Shown piece by piece: positions 1 to 8,003 of a DNA stretch of 32,500 nucleotides. The DNA lies in contig CAUYUJ010015949.1 of NCBI GenBank assembly GCA_963575745.1, positions 648,510-681,009 on the forward strand, written 5' to 3'. How positions within the stretch are numbered: position 1 is the stretch's first letter; each line of letters begins with the position of its first letter. The translations under genes and the position numbers were made by a program. This DNA comes from Prorocentrum cordatum (taxonomy: Eukaryota; Sar; Dinophyceae; Prorocentrales; Prorocentraceae). The notes beneath the pieces were generated by a model. That model was not told where the DNA came from and made no database searches. It saw nothing but the letters and a program-made list of their open reading frames with translations.

Positions 1-236
1 TCTTTCTTCCCTCCTCGTCTTCCTGCCTCCTCCTGCGTCTCGCCACCCCCTGCCTCCTCGCCACCACTCGTCGTCCTCGTCCTCCATCCTGTCTCCTGCC
101 CCTCCTACCTCGTCCTCCCTCCTCGTCCTCCTGCCCCCTCCTCCCTGGTCCTCCCTGGTCCTCCCTGGTCCTCCCTCCTCGTCCTCCTGCATCCTCCTGT
201 CCTCGTCATCCTCCTCCTCGCTGCCTCCTTCTGCCT
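1..236 (+). repeat. Pyrimidine-rich tract (TCC/CTCGTCCT degenerate repeat)
   Basis: The plus strand is nearly all C and T, with repeated CCTCCTCGTCCTCC-type units, including three back-to-back copies of a TCCTCCCTGG unit near 140-170. No coding potential. The window begins inside the tract, so its full length is unknown. It is the first of five plus-strand pyrimidine tracts in the window. Confidence 0.85.
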
Positions 237-699
237 CGGCATCCGGTTGCGGCGCATCCTGCAGCTTCGGATGGAGGCAGTTACCCGTCACACGCGCAAC
301 ATTGCATTCCCTTGTGCGTGTCGTGTGTGGCGGGCCCCCCCTCCGCCCCCAAGTAGGTGCACCCGCCTGAGCTGGGCACCGCCTCTCGAGGCGTTGGGCG
401 CCGCCGCGCGGCGCCACGACCGCTCAGCGAGCGCGTCGCCCCCCCAAAAAATGTGGTTCACGATCCCGCTGTGGAGCGCTGCGCTCTTCGAGCCGGGCGG
501 CTTGCCTTGACCTCCTTCGCCCCCGTTGTCATGGTTTTCCAGTTGTTCTGGTGCCAGGGTGCGGCGTTTGGGTCGTGGCTGCCCGGCGGTTTGTCCCACT
601 TCGCCGCTGGCAAACATGTTTCGGGCTCCCGAGGCCCGATTGTCTTGAGGCGTTCCAGGCGGCGGGCGGGATTCGATCAGGACGGGGTAATCTGTTCCA
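237..699. other. Gene-free stretch, nothing recognised
   Basis: GC-rich sequence with open frames on both strands, as expected where GC-rich DNA has few stop codons. No splice-site, coiled-coil or protein-family signal stands out. A C8 run lies near 430-440. Confidence 0.5.
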
Positions 700-850
700 G
701 GGTTGAGCGTTTCGAAACCCTTGGAGAACGCCGCGGCACGCGAGACATCCTCCAGAGCCGCTGGATATCAGAGAGTCTCTTCACCCGGTTACTCTCGTCC
801 TGGCTTCGTTGTATGTTTTGGTTTCATCTTAAATTCTCGGCTCTCCTGAG
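700..850 (+). repeat. Dispersed repeat family D, copy 1
   Basis: Aligns by eye with 13850-13985 and 30885-31015. The shared core is a 'GAGAAsGCCGCGrC...GCC...CATCCTCCAGAGCCGC' block followed by 'TCAGAGA..TCTC' and then a 'CCCGr..TT.TCCTCG..TGG.TTCG' tail. This copy is diverged. The family may be a fossil non-autonomous element or an untranslated part of a retroposed transcript; no coding frame is conserved across copies. Confidence 0.6.
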
Positions 851-1042
851 GAGTTCAAGGGCGGCGGGGTGAATCATTCGGGTCTTCCTTGCGGCACTTC
901 GGCGCGAGGTTTCGGAAAGCCTTGGGCCTGCCTTCGGCCATCTAGCGGTCGTTTCCAAGACCTCCGACGCTTTGTTGTGCTGCCTGTTCAATACGCGGGC
1001 CCTGGAGTTTTCGGCCCTTTCGGGGGATCGGAATTTTTCGAA

Positions 1043-1236
1043 GAACCAAACACAGCATAAACTTGATCTGTCGGCGTTGCGCGCGGATTTCCTGGATCGG
1101 CGTTGGGCTCCCCGGCTGCGCTCCGGCGCCGCCCCTGACGCGCTCCGCGCGCCCTGCAGGGGCGTCCACCGCAAATCCGTGAAATGTGCGCGGGCCGTCA
1201 GGATAACATGTTTGTGCCATTCTTTGTTCCTTCATG
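1043..1236. mobile_element. Foldback element, family P, copy 1 (old, diverged arms)
   Basis: An inverted repeat of about 190 bp. The left arm (from GAACCAAACACAGCATAAAC) pairs with the right arm ending GTGCCATTCTTTGTTCC, and a CGGATTT..TGGATCGGCG block near the centre occurs in both arms. The centre is a GC-rich loop with GCGCTCCGCGCGCC. It is homologous to 18346-18534, where the arms are almost perfect, and to 15838-15990. The arms here carry many mismatches, so this insertion is older. No coding sequence. Confidence 0.65.
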
Positions 1237-1293
1237 GGCTCGCCTTCGCCCTTCAGGATAACCGCCTGCGCCCTTCATGGGCTCGCCTTCCGG
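1229..1293 (+). repeat. Short tandem duplication, period about 42 bp
   Basis: The block CTTCATGGGCTCGCCTTC occurs at about 1230 and again at about 1273, with related CTTC.GGnTAACCGCC spacer sequence. It directly abuts the family P foldback. Confidence 0.7.
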
Positions 1294-1469
1294 CGCACGG
1301 GCGTGACCTGGCTTGTTCATTCCGGCCCGTTGGAAATAGCGGCCCTGGGGCTCGGAAGCGGCCCCAGGAGGCCGAAAGGTGTGAAGACTCTCCGCTTCGA
1401 TGTTTTTATTCGGGCGTTCGAGGGTCTGGCAGCCAGGAACCGCGTAGAGCACAGTTAACCCGCATAGCA

Positions 1470-1640
1470 ACGATCCGCGACCTTCCCAAGGGTACCCCTT
1501 GCATCCAGGCCTCCTCGGTCCATCCTTGTCCACGTTCGTTGGCCGCACCCCGCTCGGAAAGCTTCGAAGTGGCTTCCAAAAGCCTTTCTGCATCCTTACC
1601 GCGCATCCCTCTGGTGCGGGTCGATTGTATCCCGCATGCC
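1470..1640. repeat. Dispersed repeat family G, copy 1
   Basis: Homologous by eye to 4855-5050 and 23385-23570. The shared landmarks in order are CCCAAGGGTACCC, CTCGGTCCA.CCTTG, TTGG.CG, an AAGCTTCGAAGTGG block, GCATCC.T..CGCAT, and a final GGGTCGATTGTA-like block. On the minus strand all three copies can be read as related peptides containing MR-x-(R/G)-D-x-(D/G)-A and, further on, a WAEGARMQG-like stretch, but the plus strand also stays open, so the coding direction is undecided. Confidence 0.65.
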
Positions 1641-1649
1641 TGGAGGTTG

Positions 1650-1826
1650 ACACCAACACCAATATCGGCTGTGTTCTTCCACCGCGGGACGAGGATACCG
1701 ATCTCGGTGGTGGAGGTAATATTGTGGTTTCCAAGGTGAACGGAATATCACCACCACCGAAGCCTAGGATCATCTTCCCCCCGTGGAGGCAACCCCCTGT
1801 GTTGGTGTCGGTGCCCATTTCCAGGC
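1650..1826. mobile_element. Foldback element, single copy here (CACCAACACC termini)
   Basis: The left arm begins CACCAACACC at 1651 and the right arm ends with its complement GGTGTTGGTG-like sequence near 1826. Inside, ATCTCGGTGGTGG (left) pairs with CCACCACCGAAG (right), and TTCCACCGCGGGACGA pairs with TCTTCCCCCCGTGGAGG. Arms are about 75 bp and roughly 70-75% matched by eye, with a 25-bp AT-richer loop. No coding content; classed as MITE-like by structure only. Confidence 0.6.
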
Positions 1827-1954
1827 CTCCAAATATAGTTTTTTTTGTGGGGGGGGGGCGGTCCGGGGGCCCGGATCGCCAGGGTCGCGGTGCCCGAGGG
1901 AGGCCTGGAGGGCCTCTGGCGGCCCCGTGGGGGAGGCAGCCTGCGTGCCTGCAC

Positions 1955-2335
1955 CCGGGGGCCTGGGAAAGGCAGGTGGTCCATGCACACGGAGGTCAGT
2001 CCGGGCGCCGGATCCTGCAGCATCTTGCAGAGCCGGGGTTGCATTGACCCAGGCTCGGGTGCAGGATCCTGCAGTCGGGGGCGGCAAAGAGGTGGGCGAT
2101 GACCAGGGGGGAATCTCATGGCGTGGGCCATGATATTTCCCCAGATTTCATGGCGCCTCTCCTTATTTCATTAGGTCCCTGGCCCCCCCCCTTGGGCCGA
2201 GCACGTGCCGCTGGCCATGATTTGCACACACACCCTCTTGGACCCCCCCTCCTGGCCGCCCCCGATGCAGGATCGTGCAGGATCCTGCAGGGCCTGACTG
2301 GCCCGGGTTTGGATTGGTCGGGGCCCGTGCGCCCC
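1955..2335. repeat. GGATCCTGCAG-rich repeat family E, copies 1 and 2
   Basis: A segment with repeated GGATCCTGCAG and its complement, separated by TTGCATTGACCC- and GGTCAGTC-type spacers. The same order of motifs recurs at 2262-2330 and at 14430-14600 (CATGCAAACGG, GGTCAGTC, GGATCCTGCAG, GGTGCAGGA, TTGCATTGACCC). Adjacent motifs are in opposite orientation, so each copy can fold into a hairpin. No protein signal. Confidence 0.65.
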
Positions 2336-2394
2336 CGATGCTCGGCGGCAGGGCACAGACGACGTCGAACAAGACCCGGCGGCGAGCCCCGGAG

Positions 2395-2545
2395 GGAGTG
2401 CAGAGGGGGCGGGCCCTCCGCAGAAGGCTCGGGAGGCCTGTGGCCCTCCGAGAAGTGCTCCGAGCCACCTCCGGAGACGCAGGCGGCATCTCGGAGGGCG
2501 GGGGGCTTCTGAGGAGCCCCGCCGCCTTCTGCGAAGGCCTGCCCC
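2395..2545. repeat. CTTCTCAGAAG repeat family C, copy 1 (diverged)
   Basis: Aligns by eye with 31818-31970 along about 140 bp: GCAGAAGGCTCGG-A/G-G, GGCC.TC.GAGAAGTG.TCCGAGCC, then GGGGGCT.CTGAGGAGCCCCGC and CTTCTGCGAAGGCC. In this copy many A and T positions of the CTTCTCAGAAGG palindromes have become G or C. It lies about 40 bp from family A copy A1. Confidence 0.6.
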
Positions 2546-2584
2546 CCCTTCACTTCCCCCTCTGGGGCGCGCCGCCAGACTTCT

Positions 2585-2754
2585 GCCGGGAGTGTCCCCC
2601 TACAGAGGGATTTTCGACGAAAAATAAAAGATACCCCAAAAATGTCAAAACATATTCAAAAAATAGTTCCCAGACCATTGTTGCATTTTTTTATTATTTT
2701 GGCGGTATTTTTAATTTTTCGTCGAAAATCCCCCTGTAGGGGGACAGGCCCGAC
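2585..2754. mobile_element. MITE-like element family A, copy A1
   Basis: AT-rich island in GC-rich surroundings. The terminal inverted repeat begins TGTCCCCCTACAG at 2593 and is mirrored by CTGTAGGGGGACA ending at 2746. The inner part GATTTTCGACGAAAAAT is repeated in inverse at the other end, giving arms of about 33 bp with one mismatch. Just outside, GGCCCGAC (2747-2754) is the outer repeat retained at the right end. There is no open frame of note inside. The terminus is itself a small palindrome (CCCCCTACAGGGGG type), so each end can fold separately. Confidence 0.8.
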
Positions 2755-2909
2755 TTAACGCCAGACGACAACTCCCCACCGCGGCCCTGCCCCACCAGCC
2801 TGATCGCGCCGCTCACATTGCGGTGGTGGCGTCCGTGGAGGGATGTGCCCATGAGGCTTCAGGCCCAGGATGGGTCCTTATCTCGGGAGCACGAGGGAGA
2901 GCGGCGGCG

Positions 2910-3095
2910 ATACAGTCGGACAGAGGTATCAGATCGAGGTCGGTTCGGGGAGGGTACCTTGATGATGTTCGTGTATGTTGATGTTGCTTGCGCAGCTTTG
3001 GGAGGGTACCCTGGGATGTCTGTGTGTTTTGGCTGGCGGAGGGTGCCAAGTTCTTAAAGAATGCTCTTCTGGCAAAGGTCCGACTGTATCAATTG
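2910..3095 (-). repeat. Dispersed repeat family H, copy 1, minus-strand coding-like
   Basis: Homologous by eye to 18660-18848: GTCGGAC.GAGGT..(A/T)AGATCGAGGTCGG, TCGGGGAGGGTACC, a second GGGAGGG(T/C)ACCCT, then TTTGGCTGGCGGAGGGT and CTCTT..AGGATG.TCTTCTG. On the minus strand both copies read R-x-x-F-F/K-K-x-x-x-P-S-A-S-Q; in this copy the frame stays open down to 2813. It may be a fragment of a decayed coding sequence spread as a repeat. Product unknown. Confidence 0.55.
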
Positions 3096-3550
3096 CTGGG
3101 CCACATAGGAGTCCCACCGGTTTCCAGACCCTAGGTTCCTGATCCAGTGCTTCTTTATCCCATGCCCTCACCAGAGTGTCGTCTCGACATGTTCATCGTC
3201 GTTCTCCTCTTCCTCCTCCTGCTCATCCTTCTTCTCACTCTGGCCTTATTCATCCGCGGAGACCTGGTCAGCACGCCCCTCTCCTTCGGCTTATCGGTAT
3301 CGATGCTAGTTACCCTGCGCCATCCATCGCACTCGTTCATATGCCGTCGATAGCGGCCCCGGCTGACAGGACCAAGTCACCAGCAAAGCACGCGAGAGCG
3401 GAACAGGGCTCCCGAGAGGCTCCCGAGGGGCCCCTCTGCGAGTTCGGACCCGTGCCCCGCCGGGATGAGGGGCAGGATGGCCGAGGGTGCGGGGTAGGGG
3501 CTCGCGGCATGCACTGGCGGCTTGCACCAGGGCGTAGGGGGAAGGAAGGC
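3096..3550. other. Gene-free stretch, nothing firm
   Basis: Contains a C/T-rich stretch at 3196-3245 that encodes a Leu-rich run on the plus strand (FIVVLLFLLLLILLLTLALF from an ATG at 3189). The run is explained by a degenerate TCCTCC microsatellite rather than by a membrane protein, because it lacks flanking coding signal. No RNA gene seen. Confidence 0.45.
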
Positions 3551-3554
3551 AAGT

Positions 3555-3745
3555 TTCTCAGAAGGAGGCTGCTTCTCAGAAGGCTCCGGCCTTCCAGCTG
3601 TAGACGAGGCCCGCGCCTTCTCACCAGCAGGGGGGCTTCGAAGAAGCCTTCCCCCCTCCCGCCATACCCGTGCTTCTCAGAAGGCGCGAGCCGTCTTTGT
3701 AGATGTAGGGCCAGCGCCTTCTAAGAAGCAGCCTCCTTCTAAGAA
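3555..3745. mobile_element. Foldback element of family C with CTTCTCAGAAGG palindromes
   Basis: The left terminus 3555-3583 (TTCTCAGAAGGAGGCTGC then TTCTCAGAAGG) is matched by the complement at 3717-3745 with two differences, both in the TCTCAGA centre (TCTTAGA on the right). The arms continue inward: GGCTCCGGCC.T...TCTAGAC pairs with the right arm, and GCGCCTTCTCA occurs in both arms. The terminus holds two 12-bp palindromes, so it is a palindrome of palindromes. No coding content. Confidence 0.75.
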
Positions 3746-3751
3746 TCACCG

Positions 3752-4081
3752 AGCGCGTTTCACTACTCACAAAGTTCCTACTCGCAGACGTCCGTAAAGC
3801 AGGTGTCGGCTCTGATGCAATGAATCGTAGATCCCCTTGTGGCGGATCCAGGCCATTTGCGAACAGTTACTTTGCGAGTATTAACGGGCGAAAGACGGTA
3901 TAAAATAATCTGTTTCGCCGTCGGGGACACCTGCCCCTGGGCGGCTGGAAAGTTTATACCCCTACGGTGCCACCGTAGGGTTGTAAACTTTCCAGCCGCC
4001 CAGGGGCAGGTGTCCCCGACGGCGAGAAAGTTTACTTTTTATACCGTTCTTCGCCCGTGAAGAGTAGTGGAACGCGCTCGT
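3752..4081. mobile_element. Large hairpin: nested foldback with about 86-bp arms
   Basis: The inner palindrome runs from 3885 to 4057 around a centre at 3970. The arms (CGGGCGAAAGACGGTATAAA..., TTCGCCGTCGGGGACACC, TGCCCCTGGGCGGCTGGAAA, ending CCTACGGTG) match their complement at about 90% by eye with a 2-bp length difference. The outer layer GAGCGCGTTTCACTACTC at 3753 is mirrored by GAGTAGTGGAACGCGCTC at 4063-4080; the left side of this layer is separated from the inner palindrome by about 110 bp of extra sequence. That is best explained by an insertion into the left arm or a deletion from the right. No protein frame. Confidence 0.85.
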
Positions 4082-4300
4082 CGAAAGAAGCCCTCCCCCC
4101 CATCCCCCCCCACGTGCCCCCTGCGTGCGCGCCGCCCGAAAGTGCACGCGCTCCTCCGCGCGGGGCGGGCCGCCGCCTGTCTGCCCCCCGCCGCCGTGCC
4201 GCCATCCCCCTCCTGTCCCCGCGTGTGCGGGGGCCCCGTGCCCCCGCGCGTGCGGGCCGCGTCGCGTCTTTCGGGGAGGGAGGATCAGGGGCTGCTCGGG
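4082..4300. other. C-rich spacer, no gene
   Basis: Very C-rich (CCCCCC runs, CCCCGCGTG repeats) between two foldback elements. No signal beyond composition. Confidence 0.5.
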
Positions 4301-4483
4301 TACTCCAGATTTCGTAATAAAGGGAGGGGGGTCTCATTTGGGGGGAGGGTCTCTTCCAGGCTGTCTTGGAGGGCCTGGGGGGTCTGGGGACGATGTTTTG
4401 GAGGGTTCTCCCACGGGGGAGGTCTGAAATGGCTTGTCTTGGAGGGTCCAGACCCCCTCCCTTTTATTACGAAATCTGGAGTA
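4301..4483. mobile_element. Foldback element with perfect TACTCCAGATTTCG termini
   Basis: The first 34 bp starts TACTCCAGATTTCGTAATAA and continues into an AGGGAGGGGG run. It is repeated in inverse at 4450-4483 with one length difference in the A/G junction. The interior carries repeated CTTGGAGGG(T/C)C units. The complete, almost undamaged termini suggest a recent insertion. About 183 bp, non-coding, MITE-like by structure. Confidence 0.85.
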
Positions 4484-4584
4484 GGAGGTCGGCTACAGAA
4501 TTGAGTCACCCCCATGGTCCTCGATTCTGTTGGTCGAGTCTAGGAGAGAAATGCGCAGAGTGCCCTGCAGATCTGCGGAACCCT

Positions 4585-4668
4585 CTCGGTTTCTTCCCGT
4601 CGATTCGGCGACCGCGCACAATTCTTAGGTATTTCCGTCGATTCGACGACCACGCACAATTCTGGGGT
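4585..4668 (+). repeat. Tandem duplication, period about 41 bp
   Basis: The unit TTCCCGTCGATTCGGCGACC followed by GCGCACAATTCT occurs twice (about 4592 and 4633). The second copy reads GATTCGACGACCACGCACAA. No coding link is evident. Confidence 0.75.
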
Positions 4669-4854
4669 GTGTCAATTTTGTAGTCGATCTCCCATTCGAG
4701 CTATGTCAGGGGAGGATGTGCTTTTGGGGCGACTCATCGACCCCCAATCGCCCACTCATCGCCGATAGGGTCCCCATAGCCCCACCCTGCCCAAGATCGT
4801 GCGGATTGGCTATACGGGGGCCTGTCGCCGATCTATCGGCGGTGTACAGTCAGC

Positions 4855-5050
4855 CCGCGTATTCAAGATGGGCGACATTCCCAAGGGTACCCTCGCATTC
4901 TTGCCTCCTCGGTCCACCCTTGGCCAGTCTTGTTGGGCGCGCCCCTCTGGAAAAGCTTCGAAGTGGGCGTCCAAGGACCTTGCACCCTCATCGCGCATCC
5001 TCACGATTCGGGCCGACTGTGCTGCCGATTCAGTCTCGATTATATAGGCT
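4855..5050. repeat. Dispersed repeat family G, copy 2
   Basis: Starts with CAGCCCGCGTATT, which is shared with the 23385 copy, then GGGCGACATTCCCAAGGGTA and AAAGCTTCGAAGTGGGCG, and ends near GGGCCGACTGTGC. The minus strand here can be read from an ATG at 5004 as MRMRDEGARSLDAHFEAF..., which resembles MRMRDKDARDLEAHVDVF read from the 23.5-kb copy. The copies differ by several small indels yet keep a reading frame over at least 40 residues, so descent from a coding sequence is possible. Confidence 0.65.
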
Positions 5051-5149
5051 TACGCCACATCCGCCGACCCCTATATAAATTACTGCGCCTCCAGGAATGC
5101 ATCTCACGAGGCATGTCCGAATCATGACACGGCGCTCGACATCGTTCTT

Positions 5150-5400
5150 TTTGTTTCGTTGCTGTTATCGTACCTCTTGGTGCTCTTTTGGTTGCCTTTT
5201 GGTGGCATCTGGGCCTGTCTGCAGGCCATATCCGCCCGCCTCGAGGCATCTTGGGCCAAGTTTTGGGGCCTCTTGGGGGCTTCCTGGGGGCTTCTTGGAG
5301 GCCCTCGAGGTTCTCTCGGGGGTCCCTCAGGGCCTCTTGGGGTGTCCTTAGGGCAGGCTGGGGGCGTTTTGGGGCCAAGGGCCCGAAAAGGTGCCCTCTG
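5150..5400 (+). repeat. CTTGGGGCC-type degenerate minisatellite, copy 1
   Basis: Irregular repeats of (C)TCTTGGGGGCC-like units with 10-15 bp spacing. Similar runs lie at 12145-12710 and 26505-26790. The open frames here are rich in Gly, Leu and Trp only because of the repeat. Confidence 0.65.
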
Positions 5401-5597
5401 GACTCCCTCTTGGAGCCCCTCGTTGCTGCCGTCGCCGGCTCCGTCCCGATGTCCCCCCCCGGAGCTGGCCCCCCCGACGCTGCCCCTCGAGAACAGCGCA
5501 GCCGCGACCCACGCCGCCGCTGGGAGCTCGTCCGCGCGCAGCGCTCCTTCGTGCGTGCCCGTCCGCCGGGTGCCTCCTCCGGGGCACAGCGAGACTT

Positions 5598-5780
5598 ATG
5601 ATTTGGGCGCCGCGTAATGGGGGGTCATAGATGGGGGGGTGGCGAGTGTGGTTCGAAAAGGTACCCAAACGGTACCTCAACGAGCCCCCTGGGGCTCTGG
5701 AGGGGCCCGAAAGGGGCACGAAAGGGGACCTTTTCTGACCCCCCCATTTGTGACCCCCCCATTAAGCCGCGCCCAAATGA
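5598..5780. mobile_element. Foldback element with paired G-tract termini, copy 1
   Basis: The left terminus ATTTGGGCGCCGCGTAATGG extends through TCATAGAT to a second run of seven G. The right terminus is its complement (two C-runs, then ATTAAGCCGCGCCCAAAT), giving inverted repeats of about 40 bp. The interior has AAAAGGTACC...GGTACC and GGGGCACGAAAGGGGACC. The same architecture, two G6-8 runs spaced 7-13 bp at each end, recurs at 16693-16869 and 30304-30473. These termini could form G-quadruplexes. Confidence 0.75.
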
Positions 5781-5859
5781 TGTTCCAGCCTTCTGTAGCC
5801 TCGATGACCAGAAAGAATGTCGAGCACCAAGGAAGCACCGGATCTCCAGGGTCTTCACG

Positions 5860-5965
5860 TGTCGGGCCCTGGCAGACACCCGTCCGGCACCGTTTCGGCA
5901 CTGTTCCTGTACTTGTTCGACACTTTTCCGGGTGCTCGAAATTATTTCTGGCATGTGGTCCTGGA
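5860..5965. repeat. Repeat shared with 23290-23390 (family G 3' flank)
   Basis: GACACTTTTCCGGGTGCTCG followed by AAATTATTTCTGGCATGTGG aligns with 23330-23380 (GATAGTTTTCGGGGCGCTCG, AACTCATTTCTGGGATAAGG). On the minus strand both read D-x-(M/I)-P-E-(I/M)-x-S-S-x-x-K. At 23.4 kb this segment lies directly downstream, on the minus strand, of family G, so here it is a detached piece of the same longer unit. Confidence 0.5.
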
Positions 5966-6183
5966 CTACGATGGGAGCAACATAAAGCGAGACGCTGATG
6001 GCTTCCCCACGGTGGCGTGTCATTGCCACCGCGTGCTGGTCCGCCGTCTTCCGAGCATTCTCTTTGGGCGGAGGGCAGGGGGTGAAATCTAAAGTGCCGT
6101 GTCGATGGATCTTCGGGGCCCGAGTCTGCAAGAGGGGCGAATCACAAGACGGACTGACTCTCGAGGTGCAGAAGCCCATGCCC

Positions 6184-6315
6184 TGGCATCGCTCGGACGT
6201 GTACATTTTTTCTCGGCGAGAACCATCGAGGACCATCCTGGACCATCGGGCCAAAAACAAAAAACACGCACGAAACCGAAAAATGCACGGGAAATGAACG
6301 TCCGAGCGATGGCAA
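6184..6315. mobile_element. MITE-like element family B, copy B1
   Basis: Begins GGCATCGCTCGGACGTGT and ends with the inverse ACGTCCGAGCGATGGC, with an interior containing CGGCGAGAACCATCGAGGA, CATCCTGGA and A-rich AAAAACAAAAAACACGCAC. Total about 130 bp, no open frame. The same ends and interior recur in the tandem array at 10795-11395 and at 20650 and 25415, which defines the family. Confidence 0.85.
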
Positions 6316-6491
6316 GATGCGGATCTCACCCCGAGCCCTCCACCCCGCGAAGATGCCCTCCACCCCAGGTCTCGAGCCGCGCCGAGCCCACGAACCGACG
6401 CCCGCCCGCTCCTCCTCCGCGAGCACGGGGCACGTCCCCTCCCCGAGCTGCCGGCGGGCCGCAGCGAGGCCGTTGTGCGAGCTGGACTCCT

Positions 6492-6673
6492 GTCGGGCGT
6501 GTCCCCCTACAGGGGGATTCTCGACGAAAAGTAAAAAATACACTGAAAATATCCCAAGAAGGTCAAACAGTACCCAAAAAATAATCCCCGGACTATTTTC
6601 GGACTATTGTTTGATTATTTTCGAGGTACTTTTTTTTTCGTCGAAGATCCCCCTGTAGGGGGACGGGCCCGAC
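6492..6673. mobile_element. MITE-like element family A, copy A2
   Basis: GTCGGGCGTGTCCCCCTACA at the left is mirrored by TGTAGGGGGACGGGCCCGAC at the right. Inner arms GATTCTCGACGAAAAGT (left) and the TTTTCGTCGAAGATC side (right) match closely with A1. The interior is AT-rich with GGACTATT repeats. This and A1 form a subfamily with the CGACGAAAA inner terminus. About 182 bp. Confidence 0.85.
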
Positions 6674-6745
6674 GTAAAGCTGGACCTGCTGGGCCTCGAG
6701 CCGCCGCGCCTCGAGCCCATCGAGGGCCTGCTGCTGCGCGCGCTT
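6674..6745 (+). other. Exon-like fragment next to family A (low confidence)
   Basis: In the frame starting GTA AAG CTG at 6674 the sequence reads VKLDLLGLEPPRLEPIEGLL, regular in pattern and rich in Leu and Glu, before running into a C-tract at 6750. No splice site is clearly defined. It may be chance in GC-rich DNA. Confidence 0.15.
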
Positions 6746-6849
6746 CCCTCCCCCCCCCCCCCCGCGCCCGCGAAGACTCCCGAAGACGACCTCCTGGGCT
6801 ATGCGCGCGCCGTGTCTTGCCCGCCCCGGCAGCTGCGACGCGGGAGCCT

Positions 6850-7020
6850 CCCGGCGCTCCGGCGAGCCCCCGCCGGGCTCTCACGGGGCCGTTCCCGAGG
6901 GGCGTTTTTTCGGCGCTCCCTTGGACTCGGAGTTCAAACAAATAGTTTGGGGACGATTTTTTGAATAATTCTTGAATCCCTCTGGAGTATTTTCTGGAGG
7001 GGGTATTTGATCACGTCCGC
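6850..7020 (+). repeat. First copy of a tandem duplication that contains part of family A
   Basis: CCCGGCGCTCCGGCGAGCCC to GATCACGTCCGCCC is repeated at 7212-7420. The two copies agree almost base for base, except that this copy lacks the 44-bp left terminus of family A that the second copy has (7289-7332), so its A-like part (6933-7020) has no left end. The junction is between CTCCCTTGGACTC and GGAGTTCAAACA. Confidence 0.75.
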
Positions 7021-7205
7021 CCGGGTAAGGGGACCCGGTTCGTGGTGGGGCCCTGGAGCCTTCGAGTTGGACAGAATCGCTATACCAGGTCTGCCATAGC
7101 TGGTGTCTTTTCGGGTGCCGGCAGTTCCGGATAGTGGAAATGGGACGGGGGGGCGCCCCCGGTACAGATCACTAAGCCAGGTTCCACTAAACCCAGTTCT
7201 ACCAA
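7021..7205. other. Spacer, nothing recognised
   Basis: Short repeated GGT(C/T)CCACTA- and CCAGGT(C/T)-like words around 7080-7200; otherwise unremarkable. Confidence 0.4.
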
Positions 7206-7290
7206 CGCCCGACTCCCGGCGCTCCGGCGAGCCCCCGCCGGGCTCTCACAGGGCCGTTCCCGAGGGGCGTTTTTCCGGCGCTCCCTTTGA

Positions 7291-7448
7291 GTCGGGCTTG
7301 TCCCTCTACAGGGGGAACATTCAAAAGTAGTTCGAACAAATAGTTTGGGGACGATGTTTTGTACAATTCTTGAACTCTTCCGGAGTATTTGTTGGAGGGT
7401 ATTTGATCACGTCCGCCCAAGATCCGCCTGTAGGGGGACGTGCCCGAC
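7291..7448. mobile_element. MITE-like element family A, copy A3
   Basis: GTCGGGCTTGTCCCTCTACA at the left and TGTAGGGGGACGTGCCCGAC at the right. The AT-rich interior carries AACATTCAAAAGTAGTTCG and GGGGACGATGTTTTG. This is a second subfamily, without the CGACGAAAA inner arm. It is followed at 7449 by CTGACGCTCCCTCTCT, which recurs after the next copy, so the element and its flank were duplicated together. Confidence 0.8.
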
Positions 7449-7465
7449 CTGACGCTCCCTCTCTG

Positions 7466-7598
7466 TCTGGGGCATTTTTGGAGCTATTTTCAAAGTCTGG
7501 GGACTATTTGTTTAATCATTCTTGGATATGTTTGGGGCATTGTTGGAGCTTTTAAAAATGTTTCGCCCAAAATCCGCCTGTAGGGGGACGTGCCCGAC
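7466..7598. mobile_element. MITE-like element family A, copy A4 (left end missing)
   Basis: The right terminus ATCCGCCTGTAGGGGGACGT plus GCCCGAC is complete (to 7598), and the AT-rich interior has GGGGACTATTTG and CATTCTTGGATATG. There is no GTCGGGC..TCCC left end. It is followed by the same CTGACGCTCCCTCTCT flank as A3. Confidence 0.7.
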
Positions 7599-7599
7599 C

Positions 7600-7628
7600 T
7601 GACGCTCCCTCTCTCTCTCTCTCTCTTT
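7600..7628 (+). repeat. (CT)n microsatellite
   Basis: About ten CT units; it grew from the CTCCCTCTCT flank shared with copy A3, where only four units are present. Confidence 0.9.
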
Positions 7629-7784
7629 CCACCCCCCCGCACGTGGCACGAGGCTCGCCGCCGTCGCCGACGAGGCTGGGGGGCAGCGTGCGCAGGCCGA
7701 GAAGGAGGCGAGCGCGGCGAAGGCCGGGGCGCAGGGTTGGGATCGTGACGTGTGGTCTCCAGGCTCGTGCTCGCTCCTCGCTCC

Positions 7785-8003
7785 TGATCCTCCTCCTCCT
7801 CCTCCTCCTCCTCCTCCTCCTCACCCTCGTTCCTCCCCTTCCCTCCCCCTGCCTCCCCTCCCTCCCCTCCCTCCCTCTCCCTCCTCCTCCTCTTCCTCCT
7901 CCTCCTCCTCCTCCTCCTCCTCTTCCTCCTCCTCCTCCTCCTCCTCCTCCTCCTCCTCCTCCTTCTCCTCCTCCCTCCTCCTCCTCCTCCTCCCCCTCCC
8001 CCT
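7785..8003 (+). repeat. (TCC)n polypyrimidine tract before the spliced leader copy
   Basis: About 215 bp, nearly all TCC and TCT triplets, ending only 3 bp before the CCGTAG of the spliced leader. It can serve as the polypyrimidine tract of the trans-splice acceptor AG at 8008-8009, or be the site into which the retrocopy inserted. Open frames of Ser, Pro, Leu, Glu or Gly runs on both strands here are repeat artefacts. Confidence 0.9.

Noticed and set aside
3147-3353. Leu-rich transmembrane peptide
   Set aside because: The hydrophobic run is a CTCCTCCT-type microsatellite and has no coding context.
5617-5780. G-rich regulatory element or promoter
   Set aside because: The G-runs are the mirrored ends of a foldback element, so the palindrome is the simpler explanation.
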